Assembly: GCA_040755415.1 (NCBI GenBank)
Contig: JBFMAZ010000017.1
Span: 1 to 64,000, forward strand
Direction of reading: 5' to 3'
DNA length: 64,000 bases
Source of the DNA: QYQD01 sp040755415
GTDB lineage: Bacteria; Desulfobacterota; QYQD01
The stretch's first letter is position 1; each line of letters opens with the position of its first letter. Positions 1 to 8,241 of the stretch are shown piece after piece. Below the pieces are notes generated by a model. The model saw only the letters and a list, made by a program, of their open reading frames with translations, was not told the DNA's origin and made no database searches. Made by a program: the position numbers and the translations under genes.

Positions 1-125
1 AAACATTTCCCCCTTTGAAAAAGGGGATCCCCCTACATTCCCCCTTTGAAAAAGGGGGATTAAGGGGGATTTTCGAGGCGCCGTTTTCTGGACGACTAGC
101 TCTTTTCAAACAGCTAAAGTGTTAC
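1..125 (-). mobile_element. MITE copy, truncated by the window edge
   Basis: These 125 bases are identical, base for base, to 17766-17890, the right part of a complete MITE. The right terminal inverted repeat ends GCTAAAGTGTTAC at 125. The interior is made of CCCCCTTTGAAAAAGGGGG hairpins. The left end lies outside the window. The element sits inside a yjbQ-type gene, and its terminal repeat supplies that gene's stop codon. Perfect identity with the second copy suggests recent movement. Confidence 0.85.
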
Positions 126-284
126 AATAGTTGTTATCCCGGCCGTGGAGCCGGGCACGAAGGCAGTAACCACACCGTCTTTTATGCCTAAATCCTTCAG
201 CGACTCTTGAACCTGGGAAGTTATGTCGTATATCTCATTGTTACCCTTGGTTTTTAAAGAGATATTCCTTGCGAAAACGGCCAT
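114..284 (-). pseudogene. yjbQ: YjbQ/UPF0047 family protein, truncated by MITE insertion
   Basis: The reading frame starts at ATG 284 with MAVFARNISLKTKGNNEIYD and runs through the family motif VPGSTAGITTI. It then enters the MITE terminal repeat and stops at TAG 116-114, giving 56 residues. UPF0047/YjbQ proteins (annotated as secondary thiamine-phosphate synthase) are usually about 130-140 residues, so more than half of the fold, including later conserved histidines, is missing. The remainder may survive beyond the left edge of the window. It follows the flavin reductase and selD on the same strand. Confidence 0.8.
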
Positions 285-312
285 AAAACTTCCTCCATAG
301 AGGCTTCAGCCC

Positions 313-771
313 TCAAAAATAATCCTCCCAGCGAAAGATGAGGGGCTGAATATCTTCTTTGAGTATCTTCGCCAAGACCACTTCCCCGACAAAAAGCGTA
401 TGATCCCCGGCGGTAAAGGAATCGGTCAGGCTGCACTCAAAATAGGCCAGGGCATCGTTTAAGACCGGCGACCCATTAGGGGCATCAAAAAAGGAGACGC
501 CTTCAAATTTATCCACCTTCCTGCCGCTCTTGAACCCAAAATGTTTGGCCAGATCCTGCCTGCCGTCCGGGAGCGCGTTTACGGCAAAATAACGTGCCTT
601 TTCTATAAGCCCGTGGGTGTAGCGCATAGGAGCTATAGAGGCCATGAGCAAAAGAGGCCGCATGGAGACCTGCGAGACCCAGGCCGCCGTCATACCATTC
701 CTTTTATCCCCGGACCGCGCCGTGACAATATAAACCCCATGTGAAATGGCCTTGGAAACTACCTGTTGCAT
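313..771 (-). CDS. Flavin reductase-like FMN-binding protein
   Basis: A 152-residue protein of the flavin reductase-like (split-barrel FMN-binding) family. The N-terminal segment GVYIVTARSGDKRNGMTAAWVSQVS is of the type that contacts FMN, and a later segment ECSLTDSFTAGDHTLFVGEV is also typical of the family. The length equals that of stand-alone members such as flavoredoxins. A GAGGAGGG ribosome binding site precedes ATG 771 and overlaps the end of selD, so the two are probably co-transcribed. Its electron partner cannot be told from sequence; electron transfer in an anaerobe is an inference. Confidence 0.85.
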   Translation of the reverse strand: MQQVVSKAISHGVYIVTARSGDKRNGMTAAWVSQVSMRPLLLMASIAPMRYTHGLIEKARYFAVNALPDGRQDLAKHFGFKSGRKVDKFEGVSFFDAPNGSPVLNDALAYFECSLTDSFTAGDHTLFVGEVVLAKILKEDIQPLIFRWEDYF

Positions 772-784
772 GGCGAAACCCTCC

Positions 785-1837
785 TCATTTTTTTATAGCC
801 AGCCTGCCTTTGGGATGGGCACCGGTAACCTCACCGATTATTGCCGCATCCCTTATGCCGGCCTCCCTCAGTTCCTCTAGGCAGGCCTCTGACTTTGAGG
901 CCTCGAGGGAAAGAGCCAGGCCGCCCGAGGTCTGGGCATCAAATATAAGATCAACCAACACAGGTTCAACCTCGGGGTCAATCCCCACGCTGTGTTCACA
1001 GAAATGCTTTATCGCATAGCTCCCGGCCGGAATAAGGCCGGTAAGGGCGTATTCCCTGGCCCCGGGCAGGAAGGGAAGGCTGTCCGCATAAATGGCTATC
1101 TCACATTGACTGGCCCGGGCCATCTCCAGAAGGTGTCCGCCTAGTCCGAAGCCGGTTATATCCGTACAGGCATGGGCGCCGTATTTGACCATAACCTCTG
1201 CTGCCTTATCATTAAGGGCGGACATAACCTCGATCACGCGATCGATAGAGGCGCGATCAGCCATCTTTCCCTTAATGGCCGTGGCTATCACCCCTGTACC
1301 GATGGGCTTGGTAAGGACTAGCTTGTCACTGGTCCTGGCGCCCTGGTTGGTAATAATTCTATCCGGATGGATAAGCCCGGTCACAGAAAGGCCGTATTTT
1401 ATCTCCTTATCATCCACGCTGTGGCCGCCTACCAGGAGAGCGCCGGCCTCCTGAATCTTCTCTATGCCGCCTCTCAAAATCTCCTTGAGGACATCTTTGG
1501 GTAGTTCCTTGATCGGAAAACAGACGATGTTCATGACCGTAAGCGGCCTGCCGCCCATGGCATATACGTCGCTCAGGGCATTAGCGGCCGCAATCCGTCC
1601 AAAGTGGTAAGGGTCATCGACGATGGGCGTAAAAAAGTCCAGGGTCTGTACCAGGGCCAGGTCGTCCGTAAGCTTATAGACACCAGCATCGTCGAAGGTC
1701 TGACAACCCACCAAAAGATTGGGGTGAGTCGTAAAGGGCAATGCCCTCATAACTTCTTCTAAGTCCCCCGGACTTAGCTTGGCTGCTCACCCCGCGGCCC
1801 TGACCCTTTCTGTAAGCCTTAGGTCATCTTGAGACAT
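785..1837 (-). CDS. selD: Selenide, water dikinase, itself a selenoprotein (Sec17)
   Basis: SelD makes selenophosphate from selenide and ATP for selenocysteine and selenouridine synthesis. The frame opens at ATG 1837, preceded by AAGAGGA, as MSQDDLRLTERVRAAG, then an in-frame TGA (1789-1787), then AAKLSPGDL. The family has a catalytic Cys or Sec at exactly this point (G-C/U-x-x-K), so the TGA is read as selenocysteine 17. The total is 350 residues, the normal SelD length; starting at the next Met (1750) would lose the active site. Downstream motifs (QTLDFFTPIVDDPYHFGRIAA, GGHSVDD, DITGFGLGGH) fit AIRS-type ATP-binding domains. Confidence 0.95.
1759..1789 (-). promoter_or_regulatory. Sec UGA and candidate bacterial SECIS hairpin in selD
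   Basis: Nine bases after the UGA on the minus strand lies a perfect 8-bp stem, CTAAGTCC / GGACTTAG, closed by a GGG loop (plus-strand 1759-1777). Its apical G residues are about 20 bases from the UGA, within the usual bacterial SECIS distance. SelB would bind here to insert selenocysteine. The fold was read by eye only. Confidence 0.75.
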
Positions 1838-1869
1838 GGAATCCTCTTAAATAATTTCAAAATTCAAAG

Positions 1870-1985
1870 CTCAAAAGGTCACTCGTCAATGGTCATTAGT
1901 CATTACTTAAGCTGGAGGGATGGATCACTTTTACCAGTGACAAATGACTATTGACTAATGACATTCACTATAATTATTTGAACTT
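1870..1985. repeat. Low-complexity GTCATTAGTCA inverted repeats
   Basis: The gap between selD and mqnD holds short related words (GGTCATTAGTCATTA, TGACTATTGACTAATGACA) in both orientations, so the region can fold on itself. The word family recurs near 45785-45815. No gene is seen in the gap. Confidence 0.6.
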
Positions 1986-2047
1986 CATTTGTCCGCCGCT
2001 GTGGACAGCCGGCCTTCGCGGCTGGAAGCCGCTCCTACACGTATACC

Positions 2048-2878
2048 TCATCCGACTACAAAGTCGTCCCGGTAACTCTTAAACACGCCTTTATCATACC
2101 CCATTTTAAGCATGTGGCGCACGGCCTGGATGCCTTCTTCACCAAGGTCCAGTGTAAAGGAGTTTACGTAAAGATTAATGTGCTTTCTTATGACCTCATC
2201 TTCCAGTTCCTGTGCGTGCTTCCGGATGTATTCCATAGGCTCTTCCCGGTGGCTAAAGGCGTACTGAATGTTTTCCTTAAGGCAGGAATCAATGGCTGCC
2301 ACCTCTTCTGCCCCTAAATCTCTACGGGCGAAGATGCCGCCCAGAGGAACTGGTAGGCCCGTGGTCTCTTCCCACCATCGGCCAAGATCCACTATCCTGA
2401 CCAGGCCTTCTTTTTCATAGGTAAATCGGCTCTCGTGGATTATAACCCCGGCATCCACCATTCCCATCTTAACAGCCGGGATTATCTTTTCAAAGCCCAT
2501 TTCGACTACATTATGGTACTCTCCGTAAAGTCTAAGAAGCATAGCCGCTGTGGTATAGGCACCGGGGATGGCTATTTTTTTATCCTGAAGTTCCTCCGGG
2601 GGACAGGACTGGCGGGAGACCAGCAGCGGCCCGCACCCCCGGCCCAGGGCGCTGCCGCTTCTTAAAAGGACATAATCATCCACAAGATGGCCAAAGGCGT
2701 GATAGGAGAGTTTGGTTACCTCCAGTTCTCCCCGGAAGGCCATCTGGTTCAAGGTCTCTACATCGGCCAGCATCTCTCTAAAATGCAGCTTGCAATGGGT
2801 TAACCGGCCCTTTACCAGGGCATAAAAGATGAATGTGTCATTCGGGCAGGTAGAAAAACCAAGGCTGTAGGTCTTCAT
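2048..2878 (-). CDS. mqnD: 1,4-dihydroxy-6-naphthoate synthase (futalosine pathway)
   Basis: MqnD cleaves cyclic dehypoxanthine futalosine to 1,4-dihydroxy-6-naphthoate in the alternative menaquinone pathway. The 276-residue protein begins with the family signature LGFSTCPNDTFIF and keeps the periplasmic-binding-protein-like fold motifs VTKLSYHAFGHL and KMGMVDAGVIIHESRFTY. Length is typical. Its ATG overlaps the stop of mqnB by 4 bases (ATGA), so the two are translationally coupled. This points to menaquinone-based anaerobic respiration made without MenF/MenD-type enzymes. Confidence 0.95.
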   Translation of the reverse strand: MKTYSLGFSTCPNDTFIFYALVKGRLTHCKLHFREMLADVETLNQMAFRGELEVTKLSYHAFGHLVDDYVLLRSGSALGRGCGPLLVSRQSCPPEELQDKKIAIPGAYTTAAMLLRLYGEYHNVVEMGFEKIIPAVKMGMVDAGVIIHESRFTYEKEGLVRIVDLGRWWEETTGLPVPLGGIFARRDLGAEEVAAIDSCLKENIQYAFSHREEPMEYIRKHAQELEDEVIRKHINLYVNSFTLDLGEEGIQAVRHMLKMGYDKGVFKSYRDDFVVG

Positions 2879-3540
2879 TGCAATAACGTGGGTAGGAGCC
2901 TTCCAAGCAACTCAGCGCCTTTAGCCACGGCCTCCTTAACCCTCCATATGGAGGTGTCGCGATCCTTCACCATATTACTTATGCACCTTAACTCCACCAG
3001 GGGTACGTCATGGAGTTCACAGACCCGGGCGATGGCCGCACCCTCCATATTCTCACAGATGGCGTTAAATTTATCGCGCAGGATATTACCCCTCTTCAGG
3101 GTCCCGCTACAGGCGTGTACGGTGACGAAAGGGCCTTTTTTAAACGGTATCCCCAGGGCTATCAACCCGCTCTCCACCTGATCCAATAAACTGTTTCTCA
3201 GGTCAAAGTCCCGCTTGCCGGTTAACATCTCATCGGTGAAGTAATGTATCTCATCATGCATGGCTATACCGAAATCTCCGAAGTGCTCTTCTTCCGCCAG
3301 GCAGATATCAAGGACATCCACCCCTTTTTCTGTATATGCGCCGCCAATCCCGAAAAGGATCACTCCGTCCGCTTGTTCCCTTTCTAAAAATCTCATAAGA
3401 GATATAGCGCTCTCTATCGGCCCCACGCCCGTGACCAGAAAATCAAAGTTACCCGGGGCGGCGCTTACCTCGCATCTCAGCAGATTGATCTCTAACTCTG
3501 TGGAGCTGGCAACCAGATACATATTAACATCGAACTCCAA
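2875..3540 (-). CDS. mqnB: Futalosine hydrolase
   Basis: MqnB removes hypoxanthine from futalosine to give dehypoxanthine futalosine. The 221-residue protein has the nucleoside phosphorylase/MTA-SAH nucleosidase fold: FLVTGVGPIESAISL near the N-terminus, GIGGAYTEKGVDVLDICLAEEE, and the substrate-binding ENMEGAAIARVCELHDVPLVELRCISN near residue 165-190. It could be mistaken for MTA/SAH nucleosidase, but its direct coupling to mqnD favours the futalosine enzyme. It lies 13 bases downstream of the unknown gene at 3554-4381. Confidence 0.92.
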   Translation of the reverse strand: MEFDVNMYLVASSTELEINLLRCEVSAAPGNFDFLVTGVGPIESAISLMRFLEREQADGVILFGIGGAYTEKGVDVLDICLAEEEHFGDFGIAMHDEIHYFTDEMLTGKRDFDLRNSLLDQVESGLIALGIPFKKGPFVTVHACSGTLKRGNILRDKFNAICENMEGAAIARVCELHDVPLVELRCISNMVKDRDTSIWRVKEAVAKGAELLGRLLPTLLQ

Positions 3541-3553
3541 TCTTAGATCCGGG

Positions 3554-4381
3554 TCAATCCTGATATTGTGCTATCAGCCTTGCATAATCAGGGGTCTTTT
3601 TCTCAAGGTAACTTCTTACTGCCCTTTCGGCTATCTTCAAGGCGAATTCATCAAAGAATCTCCTCAGGGCCATATGGTTATAAGAAACAGTGCCGTCAAT
3701 CTCCTGATAGTTTTTACTCATAACACATTCAAGCTGCCTCCGGTCTTCATATCCGCTGCCAATAATGTCCGCTATGGTCTGGCCTGAGTCAATAGGTCTG
3801 AGGGGTAAAATCAGTTCTATATCAAACTTCTTCAACAACTGCGTATATGAATCCAGGGCAATGTTCACCTGATTAATTTTGATTCTGCCATTATGAGCTT
3901 CACGCTCTCCACCTATAACCATAGTGCAATTAAGCATCTTTGCAAGGGGTACCCTTATGGCATGGATATATAAATGACAGCCTGTACATGGCGTGTAAAA
4001 ACCAAATCTCTTAAAAAGATGTGTGGCTAATCTCCCGCAGAGTACGTTCCAGAGTCTTGGGTCGCCCAAAAATACAGGGTCAAAGACCTTAATGCCGTAT
4101 TTTTTAAACCTCTCTTTAAGAAAAGCAATTTTCTTCAATAAGATCTCCCAGTCACCGAATTCCGTACCCGTATAGACTATGGTAGGGACTATGGCCTTGA
4201 TTGGAAGTGTTTCACAGGCGCGAATAGCAGCAGCGATGCTATCCCTTCCTGCTATTTCAGCTATGGCAGTATTTCCAGTATCCCTGATCTCCTTAACGGT
4301 TGAAGCCGGTAACATCCACTCCGGGAGATCAAAAACGATCGCCGGCTTGTTGGTTAAAATCTCAAGGAGTCTTTTATCCAC
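3554..4381 (-). CDS. Conserved hypothetical, PP-loop ATPase-like
   Basis: I do not recognise this 275-residue family with certainty. It has an N-terminal AGRDSIAAAI segment around residues 44-53 that resembles the SGGxDS PP-loop of ATP pyrophosphatases, followed by a beta strand VPTIVYTGTEFGDW. In the middle it has a conserved-looking PCTGCHLYIHA and then VIGGEREAHNGRIKINQ, which could bind metal or nucleotide. Sulfur transfer or nucleotide-dependent modification is possible, but this is inference. It lies directly upstream of mqnB-mqnD on the same strand, so it may be co-transcribed with menaquinone genes. Confidence 0.6.
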   Translation of the reverse strand: MDKRLLEILTNKPAIVFDLPEWMLPASTVKEIRDTGNTAIAEIAGRDSIAAAIRACETLPIKAIVPTIVYTGTEFGDWEILLKKIAFLKERFKKYGIKVFDPVFLGDPRLWNVLCGRLATHLFKRFGFYTPCTGCHLYIHAIRVPLAKMLNCTMVIGGEREAHNGRIKINQVNIALDSYTQLLKKFDIELILPLRPIDSGQTIADIIGSGYEDRRQLECVMSKNYQEIDGTVSYNHMALRRFFDEFALKIAERAVRSYLEKKTPDYARLIAQYQD

Positions 4382-4406
4382 ATTTAGGCCCTTAGTTCTA
4401 AATTTC

Positions 4407-4682
4407 GTATCACTTTAGCGCTTTGAAATAGTCCACCCTCTAAGTTTCCAGTTGCAGAGTGTCGTGGCTCAAATCCGAAATCCGAATATCGAAACTCGAA
4501 ACAAATTCTAATTTTCAAATTTAATAATGTCCCAAACTGCGGCGGAGCTAATTCGTTTTGAATTTCTCATCTCGGTGATTCGATATTGTTTTGGATTTCG
4601 TGCTTCGGATTTCGAATTTGAAATCGCACCAAACACGAAATCCACTGTATTTGGGACAATTTTCAAAAGGCTAAACTGTTAC
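4407..4682. mobile_element. MITE-like element with a different interior
   Basis: The left end reads GTATCACTTTAGCGCTTTGA and the right end, on the complement, GTAACAGTTTAGCCTTTTGA. Both match the terminal repeats of the MITE at 17698-17890 at most positions. The interior (about 4470-4640) is not the CCCCCTTTG type but a CGAAATCC palindrome found elsewhere in the window. No clear target duplication remains (TAAATTTC against AATATATT). Confidence 0.55.
4470..4640. repeat. CGAAATCC-type imperfect palindrome
   Basis: AT-rich arms of the type AAATCCGAAATCCGAATATC fold onto GATATTG..GGATTTCGTGCTTCGG. The centre holds GTCCCAAACTGCGGCGGAGC, present in reverse orientation in the copy at 26651-26800 and degenerate in that at 63778-63937. 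No coding capacity is apparent. Confidence 0.7.
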
Positions 4683-4689
4683 AATATAT

Positions 4690-5988
4690 TCATAGCTTCA
4701 GAGGCTTGTAATTACCAGGATAGTAAGGTTGATCAACTGGCGTATCCATGAGCCCCCGCAGTTTTGCCCGGTCGAGAAAATTAAGGATCAGATACATCAA
4801 TTCCTTTCCCCTTACGATTCCCAGTCCTCCTCCCGCACCGCTTATTTCGTTGAACTCTCCTGCCTTGTCCCTCCTCACATATTTACCAACCATGGTGAGA
4901 GGCACTGACTCACCCGTGTGTATCATCGATCCTGAACTGGCCGTAGAATGGTCAGCAGTAACCACCAGTAACACTTCAGTATCTGGTATGATTTCATTTA
5001 TGGCAACGGACATGGCCCGGTCAATAGCCTCAATTACATCCTTTTTATACCAGGGGTCTTTGGTATGTCCTGCCTCATCCGGCATCTTGGTATGAACATG
5101 GATGAAGTCATAATCTCTTGCATCCTTCGCCGCCCGAAGGCGGTCTTTTAGATCCTCCTCAACACTTCCTGTATCTTTGGCCTTTACAGTATCAATTCCC
5201 AATTCGTGGCAAAGCCCCCAGTAGACTGCGCCTGAGGAAATAGACAACCCTCTAAGTCCCCATTTCTCTCTGAAAGGTGCCAGCCTTCGCTTTTTACCTG
5301 CCCTCTGGGTGACCAGGGCATTGACCGGAGGGACATTCGCTGCCATTCGTGCCTTATTAATGGGGTGGCTGGAGAGTTTTTGATGACACCATATAAGGTA
5401 TCTATTTAATACCGAAGCAGTCTTTCTGGATACATCGGTCATTCTTTCTTGAACAATGGGCATGACCTCAATCAATGCCCTCCCCTCATATATGGGGTCT
5501 GAATCGGTTATATGCCCTGATACATCCCCTTTAAGGAGGAGAAATCCATCGATTCCTCTGGAATGTATAAGATTAATCTGTATCCCGTCTTCCTCAAATG
5601 TTTTTATCTCCTCTTTGAGTATCAGAGATTGGTCATGGTGGAGTTCAGGACGTCCATGTTTAAGTATGAGATTATTATTCCGCTCCTCTACAGCACATAG
5701 ATGGCATAGAACGGAAACATCGCTGTCATCAGCGTTTATCCCTTCTCCTATGGCTTCGATTACGCCCCTTCCGGGAAAATCCTTAATTTCATAGCCAAAT
5801 ATCAAGAAGTGCGCAATCTCGCTGGACATCGGGATGCCTTGCCAGGAACTGTGATATAGGCCGTTCATCCCTATAGATGCAAGATAGTCCATATTGGGCG
5901 TGCATGCTGCATGGAGGGGGGTTCTGCCTTCAAAACACCCCTGCCCCCGGTCTCCAATGCCGTCCAGAATTACCAAAATGCATCGCAT
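4690..5988 (-). CDS. apgM: 2,3-bisphosphoglycerate-independent phosphoglycerate mutase, archaeal type
   Basis: This enzyme interconverts 3- and 2-phosphoglycerate in glycolysis and gluconeogenesis. The 432-residue protein belongs to the alkaline phosphatase superfamily. The metal site starts with ILVILDGIGDRG at residues 4-15, a nucleophile serine lies in MSSEIAHFLIFGYE, GRGVIEAIGEGI is the ApgM signature, and the late metal ligands are in HVHTKMPDEAGHTKD and VVTADHSTASSGS. This type is known from archaea and some anaerobic bacteria rather than the common GpmI. A 116-base AT-rich gap separates it from the divergent PHP gene. Confidence 0.9.
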   Translation of the reverse strand: MRCILVILDGIGDRGQGCFEGRTPLHAACTPNMDYLASIGMNGLYHSSWQGIPMSSEIAHFLIFGYEIKDFPGRGVIEAIGEGINADDSDVSVLCHLCAVEERNNNLILKHGRPELHHDQSLILKEEIKTFEEDGIQINLIHSRGIDGFLLLKGDVSGHITDSDPIYEGRALIEVMPIVQERMTDVSRKTASVLNRYLIWCHQKLSSHPINKARMAANVPPVNALVTQRAGKKRRLAPFREKWGLRGLSISSGAVYWGLCHELGIDTVKAKDTGSVEEDLKDRLRAAKDARDYDFIHVHTKMPDEAGHTKDPWYKKDVIEAIDRAMSVAINEIIPDTEVLLVVTADHSTASSGSMIHTGESVPLTMVGKYVRRDKAGEFNEISGAGGGLGIVRGKELMYLILNFLDRAKLRGLMDTPVDQPYYPGNYKPLKL

Positions 5989-6104
5989 ATTTATTTATAT
6001 CACAGTAAGAGCCGATTCTACCAATATATATTAGCTATGTATCACACTATTTTAATTGGTAATATCTATTTGACAATCGGCAAGTTAGAGGCATAATTGG
6101 GACT

Positions 6105-6704
6105 ATGTTAATAGATATGCATATACATACACATTTTTCTCCTTGCAGTGTGATTGATATCCTGCAACTTCTGAGAAAGGCGCGGGAGGTGGGCCTTGAT
6201 GGTATCTGTATAACTGATCATGATACCATGGCTTCCACATCTGTATTCGAAAATATTGCCGATGACTCAGGACTCTGTGTTATGGTAGGTATGGAGTACA
6301 CAACCACAAAAGGTGATTTTTTGATATTTGGGCCCATCGAACATATTCAAGCAAAAATGGATGCGGAATATCTTTTGAGATGGATACAAAAAGAGGGAGG
6401 AATAGCTATCCCGGCCCATCCATTTCGGAGGCATAGACCTGTAGACCCAGGCGTTCTCCAATCTTCAAAAATAATAGAAGGGTTGAACGGGAGAAACTGC
6501 CCATCGGAAAATGAATTATCCAGAAACTGGGCCCAAAAACAGGGCAACGGTATAAAGGAAATCGGAGGCAGTGATGCCCATACAATTGAAGAAGTGGGCC
6601 GAATGGTCACAATGTTTGAAAAAGACATCTATAATGTCGAAGGCCTGATTAAAGAGCTTCATTACGGGAAATACTTTCCATTACAAGGACACCCGGCTTT
6701 CTGA
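6105..6704 (+). CDS. PHP-domain metal-dependent phosphoesterase
   Basis: A 199-residue PHP-domain protein. The metal-binding histidines and acids are seen in order: DMHIHTHFSPCS (residues 4-15), ITDHDT, GMEYTT, AHPFRRHRP and GGSDAH near residue 155. PHP proteins hydrolyse phosphoesters, for example short nucleotides or histidinol-phosphate. This short stand-alone form is the general PHP phosphoesterase type, and its substrate cannot be named. It is transcribed divergently from apgM. Confidence 0.85.
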   Translation: MLIDMHIHTHFSPCSVIDILQLLRKAREVGLDGICITDHDTMASTSVFENIADDSGLCVMVGMEYTTTKGDFLIFGPIEHIQAKMDAEYLLRWIQKEGGIAIPAHPFRRHRPVDPGVLQSSKIIEGLNGRNCPSENELSRNWAQKQGNGIKEIGGSDAHTIEEVGRMVTMFEKDIYNVEGLIKELHYGKYFPLQGHPAF

Positions 6705-6778
6705 CCTCCCCTCCCTCTTCCACTTCCAGTGCAAGTTTCATAAAATACCCTAACCCGGATCCGCCATAGGCAGACCGG

Positions 6779-6906
6779 AATGTCAAATGTCAAAATCCAA
6801 AGTTCAAATGAAATCCAAATGACTAAATGCCCAAACTTATCTGCATGGGTATGTTTTGTCATTTGAACTTTGGGCTTCATTTGATATTTGAGCCTTGACA
6901 TTTGTC
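6779..6906. repeat. AAATGTCAAAATCC-type imperfect palindrome
   Basis: Arms such as TGTCAAATGTCAAAATCC and TTTGGGCTTCATTTGATATT face each other across a short centre near CTGCATGGGTATG. A similar palindrome lies at 43655-43768. The rest of the gap 6705-7074 holds CAGCTTTGAGC words and no gene. Confidence 0.6.
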
Positions 6907-7074
6907 ATTCTTTTTGGCTTTCAGCCTTCAGCTTTGAGCTTTAAGCTTTCCCTTTTTCTGCCACAAAAAACACGAATCTTGGAAGTAAGGGCCTAAGTGG
7001 CTCATAAGAAATGGCCTTGCTTGACAATTTAAATATTAGGGTTAAAGTATTTAAAAATATCCTGGAGGCATAAA

Positions 7075-7701
7075 GTGGCAACCAAAGAAAAACCGAAGTG
7101 TCCCCACTGTGGGCAGGAAATGTCTAACTATGCAGTCCCGCCATATACCTTCTCTGACGGATTGGGCTGGGGGGTTACTTACCTTTATGTCTGCTTCAAT
7201 GACCAATGCTCGTTCTTTGTTGAAGGCTGGGAAAGGATGATGAACTTCTACGGACAAAGAGCCTCCTACCGGTGTATGTGTCACCCGGAGACCATGGAAA
7301 TGGGGGCGATCCCCGTATTTAGCCATGAGGCCCTGAAAGGCGGCATATTTGATCCTGAAGAAGAAAGGGCTAAAGAAGAGGCCGAAAATAAAGCGGCCGC
7401 GGCCCTACGGGGTTATATCGAGGCCAAGGATACGCCGGCCATAGCAGGTATGCTTACCGATGAGTCTATAGCTCCGCGGGTTCGTCTCGAAGCAGCGGAA
7501 GCGCTTGGTAGCCTTACCGACCTGCAGGCCGTTGAACCAATCCGAAGCCACCATTTTACCAACAAAATAATCAAGGAAAAGGCTGAAAAGGCCGTAGAAC
7601 TCATACACAGGGCTAATTACACCAAGGAGTGCCCTTACTGTGCCGAGATCATCAAGGCCCGGGCCCAGGTTTGCAAACACTGTGGTAAAGATCTGAAATA
7701 G
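7075..7701 (+). CDS. Zinc-ribbon protein with HEAT-like segment
   Basis: A 208-residue protein starting at GTG 7075, seven bases after GGAGG. The N-terminus has a CPHCGQEM zinc knuckle, then a Cys-containing region (YVCFNDQCSFFVEGW, MCHPETMEMG). Residues 110-175 form a HEAT-like helical repeat (GMLTDESIAPRVRLEAAEALGSL). The C-terminus is a zinc ribbon, CPYCAEIIKARAQVCKHCGKDLK. Function is unknown; the two metal sites and the HEAT segment suggest protein-protein contacts. A terminator follows about 55 bases after the stop, so it is probably monocistronic. Confidence 0.75.
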   Translation: MATKEKPKCPHCGQEMSNYAVPPYTFSDGLGWGVTYLYVCFNDQCSFFVEGWERMMNFYGQRASYRCMCHPETMEMGAIPVFSHEALKGGIFDPEEERAKEEAENKAAAALRGYIEAKDTPAIAGMLTDESIAPRVRLEAAEALGSLTDLQAVEPIRSHHFTNKIIKEKAEKAVELIHRANYTKECPYCAEIIKARAQVCKHCGKDLK

Positions 7702-7754
7702 TGAACCCTCCATTTTATATTCGCCGGCGACACTAATTTCCCCGTGCGGACAGG

Positions 7755-7787
7755 CCGTCAGCTATTTACTGACGGTCACACTTTTTT
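7755..7787 (+). terminator. Rho-independent terminator
   Basis: A 7-bp stem CCGTCAG / CTGACGG with a short loop is followed by TCACACTTTTTTG. It closes the zinc-ribbon gene. Confidence 0.8.
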
Positions 7788-7949
7788 GTTGCAATTTTAT
7801 CGAGAATAAGGTCAACTAGGTAGTTAGGGTTGTAGAGAGCTTTTTGTCCGGATGTTGTTTCACTGCCACGCTTTTTAAAACAATGCAGTTTTCTGTTTTT
7901 CTCGGATGGATACTCGAAGCCCGTCTATTAAGAAAGGAGGTGAGATTAA

Positions 7950-8153
7950 GTGGCTAAAGGACATGTCAAGTGGTTTAATGACAGCAAAGGCTTCGGCTTT
8001 ATCTCCCGAGAAGACGGAACAGATATTTTCGTGCATTTTTCGGCTATCGCGGGTGACGGGTTTAAGTCCTTAAAGGAAGGCGAGGAAGTGACCTTCGATG
8101 TAGCCGAAGGGAAGAAAGGACTTCAGGCAGTAAATGTCGTTGTAATGGGATAA
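7950..8153 (+). CDS. cspA: Cold-shock domain protein
   Basis: A 67-residue single cold-shock domain that binds single-stranded RNA or DNA and melts mRNA structure. RNP1 is KGFGFISRE and RNP2 is DIFVHFSAI, both intact, and the N-terminus AKGHVKWFNDSKGFGF is classic. The start is GTG at 7950 behind a strong AAAGGAGGTGA. The leader between the previous terminator and the start (about 160 bases) is long, as in many cold-shock genes whose leader acts as a thermosensor; that role is inferred. Confidence 0.95.
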   Translation: MAKGHVKWFNDSKGFGFISREDGTDIFVHFSAIAGDGFKSLKEGEEVTFDVAEGKKGLQAVNVVVMG

Positions 8154-8182
8154 ACAAAACATAACAAATATACCAACCAAAA

Positions 8183-8213
8183 GGGAAGCATAGGTACAAG
8201 ATGCCAGCTTCCC
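8183..8213 (+). terminator. Hairpin after the cold-shock gene
   Basis: A perfect 7-bp stem GGGAAGC / GCTTCCC lies 30 bases after the stop, followed only by TGTTTGG. It may be a weak terminator or an mRNA processing and stability hairpin ahead of the RRM gene. Confidence 0.5.
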
Positions 8214-8241
8214 TGTTTGGTAAAGAGAGGATTAATAAATA

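Noticed and set aside
254..436. Plus-strand 60-codon frame over yjbQ and flavin reductase
   Set aside because: It is antisense to two well-supported genes and has no family features.
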